A DNA stretch of 64,000 nt from IMG/VR virus record IMGVR_UViG_3300017917_001914, positions 35,207-99,206 of that record. The stretch is one strand, 5' to 3'. The notes beneath the pieces were generated by a model. The model was given only the letters and a program-made list of their open reading frames with translations, was not told where the DNA came from and did not search any database. Both the position numbers and the translations under genes were made by a program. The stretch is from a virus. Shown here piece after piece: positions 54,794 to 62,548 of this stretch (positions are counted from its first letter, which is position 1; each line of letters begins with the position of its first letter).

Positions 54794-54964
54794 ATGAAAC
54801 TGATTAGAACAATATCAAATTTGGTTACAGAATCTAAAAGAATTTACGAAGAGGCCTGTGAAAAAGGTGTCAACGAAAAAGAATTAGATAGATTAGAAAA
54901 AAACTACAATGAATCTTTAAAACTTTTAAAGTTGTATGAAGGTTTAGGTAAAAAAACAGAATAG
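54794..54964 (+). CDS. Small helical protein, 56 aa, isolated on + strand
   Basis: The product begins MKLIRTISNLVTESKRIYEE, continues ACEKGVNEKELDRLEKNYNE and ends LYEGLGKKTE: two amphipathic, highly charged helices, probably a helical hairpin. It is the only + strand gene inside the 12.5-kb minus-strand fibre cassette, and ends 2 bases before the convergent stop of the YadA-like fibre. It has its own TATTTAT box. Codon usage resembles its neighbours. The family is unknown; a chaperone for the adjacent fibre is one idea from position only. Confidence 0.6.
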   Translation: MKLIRTISNLVTESKRIYEEACEKGVNEKELDRLEKNYNESLKLLKLYEGLGKKTE

Positions 54965-54966
54965 TT

Positions 54967-57870
54967 TTACGTTCCGTAAGCTATTTCAACACCCTCAATA
55001 TGTATCGTCCATCTTAATGTTTCACCAACCGCACCTGTTACTTGTACTTGTAAAGCATCGTTAGTATTGTCTGCGGTAATTGTAACATCATAAGACGCGT
55101 TATCTTCCATATCAGTACCAATAGTTGATACTGTACCAATTAAAGATGTTGTCCCACCTACATTCTTAATAGCCACTTTTCTGATGTAATGAGCCCCTGC
55201 AGAACCATCAGATTTAATACCACCAATATTAACAGTCACAAACATTGCTGTTCCATTAATAACACTTATAAGTTCACTTGTTCCATTTAAGAATATATTA
55301 ACTGGTGTGGCATTTGTTGTTTTATTTCTACCAACTAAATCGATTTGTTGTGAGGCGGCCGGAGCTGTTGTTCCACTCCAAACACCTGTTGCAAATGACC
55401 TTTGACCAAAACGAGGTGCACATGCGAAACTTCCTCCCATGATTGCAGAATATCGACCCGATGTTTCGTTTCCTGCCCCACCACCTATAAAAGTTGAAGT
55501 TTCATTTGATATGTTACAATTTCCTCCAGCAATAACTGATGAACTGGCATATAGTGTCATAGTATTACAAAGACCACCACCAATAAATGAAAGAGTTCCT
55601 CGAGTATAGTTGCAAAAACCACCCGCAATTGTTGCTTGTGACCGATTTATTATATTTCCTTGTCCACCACCGATTGTTCCGTAAGGTTCACAAACACAAT
55701 TACATCTACCTCCACCGATTGTTGCGTAGGCACCATATGTTGATGCTAGATTTAATCTACCACCACCAATAAATGCAAAACATTCTGAAACGGTATTACC
55801 TGAACCACCACCTATTGTTGATAATAAACCTTGTGTATTGTTTTGAAAACCACCACCTATTGTTGATAATTTACCTGCATTGTTTTTTGTTGGTGACACA
55901 TTAAATATTCCCGTAGAACCAAAAGTTCCTCCAGAAGTATTATTTCCAGCACCACCACCAATAGTTGCGCCTAATGAACAACTTTCATTTGTTGGGGATT
56001 GTATTATATTACATCTACCACCACCAATTGTTGAATTGCTTGCATTAGTGCAGTTAGTTGAACCACCACCAATCGTTGAATGACTTCCACATGATATATT
56101 AGATTCACCACCACCAATTTTTGACCATGAAGAAAACACGCAATTGCTTCTACCACCATTAATAACTGAATAAGTACCTCCTGAAATTGTGTTACATTGA
56201 CCACCACCTATAACATTTTTTTGATTAGTAATTGTATTATTAAAACCACCACCAATTACAGACAAACAACTTGCGTAATTTGGAATAATACTATTTCTTA
56301 AACCACCACCAATAAATGATAAATCACTTGTAATTATATTAGCAGTTCCCCCAACAATAGATGATGTACGACCTGATACGGTATTCCCTAAACCACCACC
56401 AATAAATCCTTGGTAACACCCACTTGAGCTTGTTGTAAAATTTCTTAAAAATGGTACAGATAAAGAGAATGGATTTACTGCCGCAGTTGCACCACTAACA
56501 TATAAGTTAGTATATGGTGCGGAATATGTTTGTCCCGTAACAACTACGTTTCGACTACATCCAAGATTATCGTATGTTAATAAAAGGTCATTTACACTAA
56601 ACGATGATGATTGATTCCCGTACAATTGTATTGTACAATTATTCGCGGAATATGATTGTATTACTTGAGAATTACCTATAAAGTTTAATGCTCCACCACC
56701 AATTATAGAATGTGCCCCACGACTTACGTTAACACTTCCTCCTCCAATAACCCCAAATGGTTCGACCACTCTATTATTATTACCACTAACAATACCACCA
56801 CCATAAGAATTTGAACCTAAACAGTTCCCACACCCACCTAATATTGCTGCTCTAACCCCATATGTTTTATTTTTAAAACCACCAACAATAATACCATCTT
56901 CACCAACACCTGTTGTTCCAGATATTTGATTACATCTACCACCACCAATAAATCCGTATGATTGACAAATTGTATTATTACCACCACCGGCGATTACTGA
57001 CCTTATTGGATTTAATGTATTACTGTTAATACAGTTAAAAACACCACCACCTATTGAAGAATCTGTTCCACAAATAAAATTAAATCTACCTCCCGCAATT
57101 GTTGTATAATTACAACATATTGTATGACTACGACCACCACCGATAAATGAATCAATTCCTGATGAAGTGTTATATCTACCACCACCAATTGTTGAATAAT
57201 TACCTAAAGAACAGTTACATCTACCACCACCAACAAATGATTGAAAACACGCTGTATTATTTCTACCACCGACTATTGTTGCGTAAGTACTTAATGCAGA
57301 ATTACCACAACCTCCGGCAATTGTTGTTGAAATTCCTGAAGTTTGGTTAGACCTACCACCACCAACAAATGAACATCCACACAACGCGGTATTTAAACGA
57401 CCACCGGCAATTGTTGAGGACGTACCTGATATGCTATTACCACAACCACCACCAACAGTTGAACCAAAACATCCTGATATATTACAACGACCACCACCTA
57501 TTGTTGAATAACAACCTGCATTATTATTACCATAACCACCTCCAATGAATGAATGTGTTCCACCACTAACTATGTTTTTTCTACCACCAACAACCATTGA
57601 ATTATTTGTTGTTGCTGAGTTTGAATACCCTCCTAAAGCTCCGGAATTATTACCTGATGCAAGATTATTAACATCTCTTCTTATAGAAGAATTAACACCT
57701 GTCCCACTAACAATAACAACAAATGGTGAGCCACTAATTGCTTCGTCAATGGTTGATTTATAAGATGAACCTGCCGGGTTTTGAGTCGGGTTATTAGTAT
57801 CAACAATATGTATTAATGTTTGACTAGTTGTAAAACCTGATGGTGAATATGTTCTTTGAGTTAATATCAT
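54967..57870 (-). CDS. Tail fibre with YadA-like beta-roll repeats, 967 aa
   Basis: From about residue 77 to 820 the protein is a long series of short repeats of the form s.IGGG..N...g.y (STIGGGRCNISGCFGSTVGG, SFIGGGRSHTICCNYTTIAG), about 14-18 residues each. Conserved Gly-Gly-Gly and Asn positions are typical of trimeric autotransporter (YadA) head-type left-handed beta-rolls. An insert at about 390-490 without the repeat carries SFSVNDLLLTYDNLGC. The C-terminal 140 residues form a different domain, with FGQRSFATGVWSGTTAP and RWTIHIEGVEIAYGT, probably the receptor-facing tip. Trimeric fibre assembly is inferred from the fold type. Unusually many Cys occur in the repeats. Confidence 0.88.
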   Translation of the reverse strand: MILTQRTYSPSGFTTSQTLIHIVDTNNPTQNPAGSSYKSTIDEAISGSPFVVIVSGTGVNSSIRRDVNNLASGNNSGALGGYSNSATTNNSMVVGGRKNIVSGGTHSFIGGGYGNNNAGCYSTIGGGRCNISGCFGSTVGGGCGNSISGTSSTIAGGRLNTALCGCSFVGGGRSNQTSGISTTIAGGCGNSALSTYATIVGGRNNTACFQSFVGGGRCNCSLGNYSTIGGGRYNTSSGIDSFIGGGRSHTICCNYTTIAGGRFNFICGTDSSIGGGVFNCINSNTLNPIRSVIAGGGNNTICQSYGFIGGGRCNQISGTTGVGEDGIIVGGFKNKTYGVRAAILGGCGNCLGSNSYGGGIVSGNNNRVVEPFGVIGGGSVNVSRGAHSIIGGGALNFIGNSQVIQSYSANNCTIQLYGNQSSSFSVNDLLLTYDNLGCSRNVVVTGQTYSAPYTNLYVSGATAAVNPFSLSVPFLRNFTTSSSGCYQGFIGGGLGNTVSGRTSSIVGGTANIITSDLSFIGGGLRNSIIPNYASCLSVIGGGFNNTITNQKNVIGGGQCNTISGGTYSVINGGRSNCVFSSWSKIGGGESNISCGSHSTIGGGSTNCTNASNSTIGGGRCNIIQSPTNESCSLGATIGGGAGNNTSGGTFGSTGIFNVSPTKNNAGKLSTIGGGFQNNTQGLLSTIGGGSGNTVSECFAFIGGGRLNLASTYGAYATIGGGRCNCVCEPYGTIGGGQGNIINRSQATIAGGFCNYTRGTLSFIGGGLCNTMTLYASSSVIAGGNCNISNETSTFIGGGAGNETSGRYSAIMGGSFACAPRFGQRSFATGVWSGTTAPAASQQIDLVGRNKTTNATPVNIFLNGTSELISVINGTAMFVTVNIGGIKSDGSAGAHYIRKVAIKNVGGTTSLIGTVSTIGTDMEDNASYDVTITADNTNDALQVQVTGAVGETLRWTIHIEGVEIAYGT
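55430..57640. repeat. Degenerate tandem repeat array (coding, YadA-like)
   Basis: Units of about 42-54 bp with recurring top-strand core ACCACCACCAATnnnTG encode the IGGG repeats. Spacing and unit length vary and units are coding, so this is a protein-repeat array. Confidence 0.85.
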
Positions 57871-57887
57871 TGGTTTTTTGTTTTATA

Positions 57888-57896
57888 TTATAAATA
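57888..57896 (-). promoter_or_regulatory. TATTTATAA box (minus strand)
   Basis: TTATAAATA on the top strand; ends 17 bases before the fibre ATG at 57870, in the 31-bp gap to the upstream gene. Confidence 0.45.
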
Positions 57897-57901
57897 GTTC
57901 A

Positions 57902-58207
57902 TTATTGGAAATCGAATATCTCAAAATCCATAAATTCAAAATATTCATAATCTTGAAATTGTTTTGGAACTGGTGGTAATAAATTACAATATACTACTTC
58001 AAATCTTTCACAACCATCACCATAAATAACTTTAATACCTACTGCCGCCACATTATTAAATTGTGGTGGTAATACTATAACATTGTCAGGTGGTACTGAT
58101 GTTGTAATTGTTGCAATTAAAATACATTGGTTACCATAGACATCACACGCATAAATTATATACGGAAAGTTTGAACCTGTGATTGATTGTATGTTAATTG
58201 CTGTCAT
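57902..58207 (-). CDS. Small beta-rich virion-associated protein (paralogue of 61348-61563)
   Basis: 101 residues: MTAINIQSITGSNFPYIIYA, CDVYGNQCILIATI, PDNVIVLPPQFNNV and GIKVIYGDGCERFEV. The same order of elements (I..ITG..PF.iY.CD, a Thr-rich strand, v.PP....., lkVi...C) is found in the 71-residue gene at 61348-61563, so the two look like paralogues flanking a pair of fibre genes. This copy has an extra acidic, aromatic tail (FQDYEYFEFMDFEIFDF). Possibly a tail-tip or fibre cap subunit; family unknown. Confidence 0.65.
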   Translation of the reverse strand: MTAINIQSITGSNFPYIIYACDVYGNQCILIATITTSVPPDNVIVLPPQFNNVAAVGIKVIYGDGCERFEVVYCNLLPPVPKQFQDYEYFEFMDFEIFDFQ

Positions 58208-58210
58208 ATC

Positions 58211-60430
58211 TTAAAAAGTATATAATGGGTTTGGTATTCCGACTATTGAACCATTGACAACTGTTACGACAGTATCAGGATAATTTGTTGCGGTTCTAAC
58301 ACCATTAACAATTGGGTTTGCTTTAATTGTGTATGATGTTAAATTAGGTGGTGATGTTAATCGTAGGTCATAATCATAAACATATACTTGTTGTAACTGA
58401 TATCGTTGGTTACCTGGATTTAAAGTCACCCCTTTAGTACTAAAATCACAGGTTTGTGCTGATAATGATGTTATTGGTGTGTATGGTGACGAGTTACCTG
58501 AAAAAGGTATTGTTAAATTATATGAATTATAAAACTGATATACTCCTTGTATTGTAGCGCCTGTCGCGGGGTTATTCACATTAAAAGTTAGTTTTCTATC
58601 TTGATAAAATGGAGATACATATCTTTGACCTCTATTAGTGGTTCTAATCATGTTATTTGTAGTTCCGGTTGACGAACTATTAATAGTATTCACTAAACTA
58701 TTTAATGTAGATTCACAAAATTGTTCACAAGTTGTATAATTAATTTGTTTTGTTATTGTAGGCATATCCATAGTTAATGTATAACTATTAGATGTACTTC
58801 CAGTTGTTATCACACTTGAATAATGTATGTCAAAATATGTTGGAGTTGTATTATCGCCACATTCTTGAAGACCGGTACTATTTTGTATTGCTAACGTAAT
58901 GTATTGATAATAATTAATGTTAGTTGGGTTTGAGTTATATCCGGAGGTTGCTTTTCTACTTTCATATGAATTTTTATAAACGATTAAATCATTTAAATCA
59001 CTAAAAATCATATTAATTTTACCAATTCCTGATACAATTGTCTTTTCAAATGTTATTGTGTTATTATTTGGTGGTTCAGCACACACTAAAGTTGTGCTGA
59101 AGTTAGAACCAAAACTACATGTGGTAGTACCTGTCGTAACATTTATTTGTCTTTGTAATAAGTTTGTTAAATTACTTGTATTCACATTAGCGAATTGATT
59201 CACCGCGTCACTTGTTGCACCCATGGAATATTTCCAAAGGTCTGATGAATTTATTTGACTAGTAGAACAACCTGATAATTCTAACGGTATTGTACTTTGA
59301 CCACAACTTCCCGGAATAATATTGGTTATCGAGCTCGTTTTAATTTTATAAGGTGTGTTTAAATAACTATCTAAACATAATGAACAATCAAAAGAATCTA
59401 AACAAGTGAAATAAAAATCCCAATTTGTTTGTGTATTTAATTGATTTGGAATTACTTCTAAAATTAAATAATCACCTGAATTTATTGTTAATGAAGTTAA
59501 TGAAGTTACTTTAAAAAAATAACTTGGGTCAGGAGTTACGTAATTAGCGGTTCTACCTGATTTTGGTAAAGTTAATAATGATATGTCTGAAATTAAATTT
59601 GACCCAGTACCGATAGTCCAATATTCTAAAATAAGTGGTTCATCGTAAGAAGAACCTGAAAAAGTTATTTTAAGCGAATCTGATACAGCAAAACCGTTAA
59701 ATTTCCACGCAAAATAATCAGTTGTTGGGTCTAAATCAAAGGTTGTTTGTAATGATTCGGGTGTCACACCAATACCCGCACCGGTAAAATTAACTCTATG
59801 TGTGTAATCATTATTAATTAAGTTACCATTATCACAATTGTAAGATGTGATTGTTATTGGAGACAAACAATTCATTTCGGCTTGGACAACACCATTATCT
59901 CCTGTTTGAGAAAAATTAAGTCCGTTTAAGTTAACTTGATTTATTATCGGAGTGTAAACTCCTGATGGTTGTATTACAGCATTTGTACCTGTTAACGGGT
60001 GAGTGTATTGGTAAGTTAAGTTATTACCAAACCCTGATGTAAAGGCTAATGTTGTTGTACTATTTGGGCCATACCAATATATCTGATAATCACTAATTTG
60101 ATTATCACAATTACCTGTTAAATTCCCCACAACAATTTGACCAATACTGGTTGATTCATATGTATCAAAATTTAAATCACATGTGATACATAAATCATTT
60201 GATTGTAGGTCAATAGTTGCGCAACATTTATTTCCTGTGTCAATAATTTTTATAGACGTAGTATTATCTGGAACATTACCCATAATATATGGACAAGTTG
60301 TTAATGTTAATAATGGTATACTTACTTGAAATGGTGTTGTATAGTTATCAACATTTGAATAAATGTTAAATGCTCCAGTTGATACAAAACCTTGAGGGTA
60401 AGTTAAACAAGTTGACGCTGAAAATGGCAT
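58211..60430 (-). CDS. Large fibre/structural protein, 739 aa
   Basis: It begins MPFSASTCLTYPQGFVSTGA and is rich in Thr, Asn, Tyr and Cys, with many beta-type stretches. A first domain has YIMGNVPDNTTSIKIIDTGN with CCATIDLQ. A later domain has DPTTDYFAWKFNGFAVSDSL and KITFSGSSYDEPLILEYW, which looks like a carbohydrate-binding-type beta-sandwich, though this is only an impression. The C-terminus has YVYDYDLRLTSPPNLTSYTI. It starts 10 bases after the preceding gene and ends 3 bases before the small paralogue gene. A host-recognition or fibre role is inferred from the cassette. Confidence 0.65.
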   Translation of the reverse strand: MPFSASTCLTYPQGFVSTGAFNIYSNVDNYTTPFQVSIPLLTLTTCPYIMGNVPDNTTSIKIIDTGNKCCATIDLQSNDLCITCDLNFDTYESTSIGQIVVGNLTGNCDNQISDYQIYWYGPNSTTTLAFTSGFGNNLTYQYTHPLTGTNAVIQPSGVYTPIINQVNLNGLNFSQTGDNGVVQAEMNCLSPITITSYNCDNGNLINNDYTHRVNFTGAGIGVTPESLQTTFDLDPTTDYFAWKFNGFAVSDSLKITFSGSSYDEPLILEYWTIGTGSNLISDISLLTLPKSGRTANYVTPDPSYFFKVTSLTSLTINSGDYLILEVIPNQLNTQTNWDFYFTCLDSFDCSLCLDSYLNTPYKIKTSSITNIIPGSCGQSTIPLELSGCSTSQINSSDLWKYSMGATSDAVNQFANVNTSNLTNLLQRQINVTTGTTTCSFGSNFSTTLVCAEPPNNNTITFEKTIVSGIGKINMIFSDLNDLIVYKNSYESRKATSGYNSNPTNINYYQYITLAIQNSTGLQECGDNTTPTYFDIHYSSVITTGSTSNSYTLTMDMPTITKQINYTTCEQFCESTLNSLVNTINSSSTGTTNNMIRTTNRGQRYVSPFYQDRKLTFNVNNPATGATIQGVYQFYNSYNLTIPFSGNSSPYTPITSLSAQTCDFSTKGVTLNPGNQRYQLQQVYVYDYDLRLTSPPNLTSYTIKANPIVNGVRTATNYPDTVVTVVNGSIVGIPNPLYTF

Positions 60431-60440
60431 ATTTTAATTT

Positions 60441-61346
60441 TTAAGTTTTATTATACATATATCCACCTAAACCACAATCAATACATTCTGAAGGAACAGG
60501 TATTGGTGTAGGTGTTGGTGTAGGTGTTGGTGTTGGAACAATAGATTCTGAACATAATATACAATCCCCTTGGTCTAAAAATCCATACGGGCCTTCTAAA
60601 AGTGTTATATTATCAATACCTATAGTATTATTATTAACTCCTATGTAAGAGATACAAATAACTTCACCATTAACATTTGCTTTATAAACTTCAAATTTAG
60701 TTATAGTATTACCGTTAGGTGTTATGATTTGGTTTGTTGTAAACAACATCTTACCTGTGCCGTAACACTCTTGGAATTGATAACTATATGGACAAACTAT
60801 ACTATCATCTATTGTATTAAAAGTCACTCCTGCCTCAAAAGTACAATCACGAGAGATTGTTGGAGACGGAGTTGGTGTTGGGCTGGACGTAGGAGTTGGT
60901 GTAGGTGTTACACTTTGAATACTTGCACTTATAACAACATTACACGGATTAGTTGGTGTAGGTGTTGGTGTAGGTGTTGGTGTGGATGTAGGTGTGGCGG
61001 TTGGTGTAGGTGTTGGAACGTCACAATCAAAAATTGCTGAAAAATCTAAACTAGAACAATTTGCGGTTGGACTTGGTGTTGGTGTTGGACACACTCCACT
61101 AAAAAAATAAACACTATCTAAATCCGGACATGGATTAAAACAAGGAGATTGACCTGATAATAAACAAGTTCCATCTAAAACTGTTGATAAACACCATTGA
61201 GTTGAACCTGTATTATAGTAGATGAATAAGTTATTTGTTTGACCAGTCCAATATAGTTCAGAGTTATGTGTTCCGGCGCTAAAATAAACATCGTCAAAGG
61301 TTGGATAACCTGTATTAGATAAGCAATATGTTGAACTACAAGGCAT
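60441..61346 (-). CDS. Cys-rich tail protein with four Thr-Pro linkers, 301 aa
   Basis: Small Cys-containing domains are strung together by Thr/Pro/Ser linkers. The order is an N-terminal domain with [20 protein letters not shown], a short linker near residue 90, a longer one at about 109-132 ([20 protein letters not shown]), a third at about 144-162, a globular domain with [19 protein letters not shown], and a fourth at about 270-285. It closes with [14 protein letters not shown]. The layout is that of a flexible, mucin-like spacer. Its start is 1 base after the stop of the upstream small gene. Likely part of a host-binding fibre; family unknown. Confidence 0.7.
   Translation of the reverse strand: MPCSSTYCLSNTGYPTFDDVYFSAGTHNSELYWTGQTNNLFIYYNTGSTQWCLSTVLDGTCLLSGQSPCFNPCPDLDSVYFFSGVCPTPTPSPTANCSSLDFSAIFDCDVPTPTPTATPTSTPTPTPTPTPTNPCNVVISASIQSVTPTPTPTSSPTPTPSPTISRDCTFEAGVTFNTIDDSIVCPYSYQFQECYGTGKMLFTTNQIITPNGNTITKFEVYKANVNGEVICISYIGVNNNTIGIDNITLLEGPYGFLDQGDCILCSESIVPTPTPTPTPTPIPVPSECIDCGLGGYMYNKT
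60480..61085. repeat. Thr-Pro codon tandem repeats (GGTGTTGGTGTA units)
   Basis: Several blocks of GGTGTTGGTGTA-type units on the top strand (about 60490-60537, 60860-60915, 60950-61020, 61065-61085) encode the linkers. They are near-identical to those at 48165-48330 and 51363-51540. Confidence 0.8.
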
Positions 61347-61347
61347 G

Positions 61348-61563
61348 TTATAATGTTAAATTTAAAATTGATTCACAATTATTGTCATCAATTACTTTTA
61401 GGTTAAAAGATGTTAATGAACTCCAAATAGGTGGTACTATAAAATTATATGGAAACGTTGAAATTGTATCTATATAAATTGATAGAGTAATTGGATTGTC
61501 ACACAGATAAATCTGAAATGGCAGTGTTCCGGTAATATTACTGATTGTTATTTGTGCACTCAT
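61348..61563 (-). CDS. Small beta-rich protein, 71 aa (paralogue of 57902-58207)
   Basis: [54 protein letters not shown] and [10 protein letters not shown] align with the elements of the 101-residue gene downstream but lack its acidic tail. It is the first gene of the minus-strand cassette, with a TATTTATTG box 15 bases upstream. Function unknown; probably a small virion subunit, possibly a cap or adaptor in the fibre complex. Confidence 0.65.
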   Translation of the reverse strand: MSAQITISNITGTLPFQIYLCDNPITLSIYIDTISTFPYNFIVPPIWSSLTSFNLKVIDDNNCESILNLTL

Positions 61564-61578
61564 TTTAATATGTTATCT

Positions 61579-61587
61579 CAATAAATA
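61579..61587 (-). promoter_or_regulatory. TATTTATTG box heading the minus-strand cassette
   Basis: CAATAAATA on the top strand; ends 15 bases before ATG 61563. It faces away from the host-type promoter at 61614 in the same 85-bp divergent gap. Confidence 0.45.
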
Positions 61588-61613
61588 TAATGGGAATGAA
61601 AAACTTGTGAAGA

Positions 61614-61644
61614 TTGACTGTTATATTATTTTTTCTTATCTTTG
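61614..61644 (+). promoter_or_regulatory. Host-type promoter before primase
   Basis: TTGACT (61614-61619), 17 bases, TATCTT (61637-61642); TATCTTTG (61637-61644) is an exact match to the Bacteroidota -7 consensus TAnnTTTG, with an upstream TTG 20 bases away. The -7 box ends 4 bases before ATG 61649, so the message would be nearly leaderless. Confidence 0.6.
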
Positions 61645-61648
61645 ATGT

Positions 61649-62548
61649 ATGTCAGATGATGCCGAAATTTTATTAGAAATACTACACGATATATTAGGTG
61701 ATGAAAAACTTCACTATGAATCAAAAGGTCAAATATCTTTTGATTGTCCCGTATGCGATGAAGACAGACATAAAGGGAATCTTGAGGTGAACTACTTTGA
61801 ACACGTATATAAGTGTTGGAGTTGTGGTGATGAGAATGGGACTCACGGGCCACTTGGAAAACTAATAGATAAATTTGGTAACAAGAAACAACGTAAAGTT
61901 TATAACCTACTTCAACCTGAAAATCACAAACCAAAAGAGAAACGAGTTAATAAATTAAAACTACCTGAAGGGTTTACCCTATTCAAGGATAGTAGTTTGG
62001 TTTATCCGGTTCGTCGTCAGGCTTACAATTATTTAACACAGAGAGGTATCACTGATGAGATTATTGAAAAGTATGGTATTGGGTTCTGTGATAAAGGAGC
62101 ATTCTCTGGTAGAATTATTATACCATCTTATGATAGTAAGGGTGAGTTAAATTATTTTATTGCTCGAAGTTGGGATTTAAATTCAAGAGCCAAGTACAAA
62201 AACCCCGAAGCCGCAAAAGATGAAATAATTTTCTTTGAGAATACAATCAATTGGAACGAAGACATCCATCTTTGTGAGGGTGCATTTGATGCTATATTCC
62301 TACCTAATAGTATCGCTATGTTGGGAAAACATATGTCTGACTTATTACTTAACACCTTATATGAGAAAGCGAATGGTAATATAATCATATGTCTTGACTC
62401 AGACGCTTGGGCTGACGCTGTTAAATTATATCATAATTTAAATGGTGGTAGATTATATGGTAAAGTTAAAATAATAAAATTAACAGGTGATGCTGATGTT
62501 GCCGATTTAAGGGGTGACATCAGTAATTACTTTTATAAAATGAAATAG
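61649..62548 (+). CDS. DNA primase (T4 gp61 / DnaG-like)
   Basis: Makes RNA primers at the fork with the gp41-type helicase. The 299 residues contain an N-terminal zinc ribbon (C33, C36, C56, C59 in FDCPVCDEDRHK and YKCWSCGDE), a basic linker, and a TOPRIM core. The core has LTQRGITDEIIEKYGIGFC, then HLCEGAFDAIFLPNSIAMLG (catalytic Glu near residue 210) and IIICLDSDAWADAV (Asp pair near 250). T4 gp61 has 342 residues. It leads a + strand operon with a nuclease and an SbcD-like gene; the next gene starts directly after its stop. Confidence 0.9.
   Translation: MSDDAEILLEILHDILGDEKLHYESKGQISFDCPVCDEDRHKGNLEVNYFEHVYKCWSCGDENGTHGPLGKLIDKFGNKKQRKVYNLLQPENHKPKEKRVNKLKLPEGFTLFKDSSLVYPVRRQAYNYLTQRGITDEIIEKYGIGFCDKGAFSGRIIIPSYDSKGELNYFIARSWDLNSRAKYKNPEAAKDEIIFFENTINWNEDIHLCEGAFDAIFLPNSIAMLGKHMSDLLLNTLYEKANGNIIICLDSDAWADAVKLYHNLNGGRLYGKVKIIKLTGDADVADLRGDISNYFYKMK

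Noticed and set aside
55430-57640. Regularly repeated short DNA units resembling a CRISPR array
   Set aside because: Units vary in length and sequence, have no constant repeat-spacer pattern, and all lie in one long open minus-strand frame encoding IGGG repeats. No cas gene is near.
60729-61040. Open + strand frame rich in Cys, Trp and Arg opposite the 301-residue gene
   Set aside because: It is the antisense of the Thr-Pro repeats; the composition is a by-product of repeated GGTGTTGGT units, and the minus-strand gene is well connected to its neighbours.
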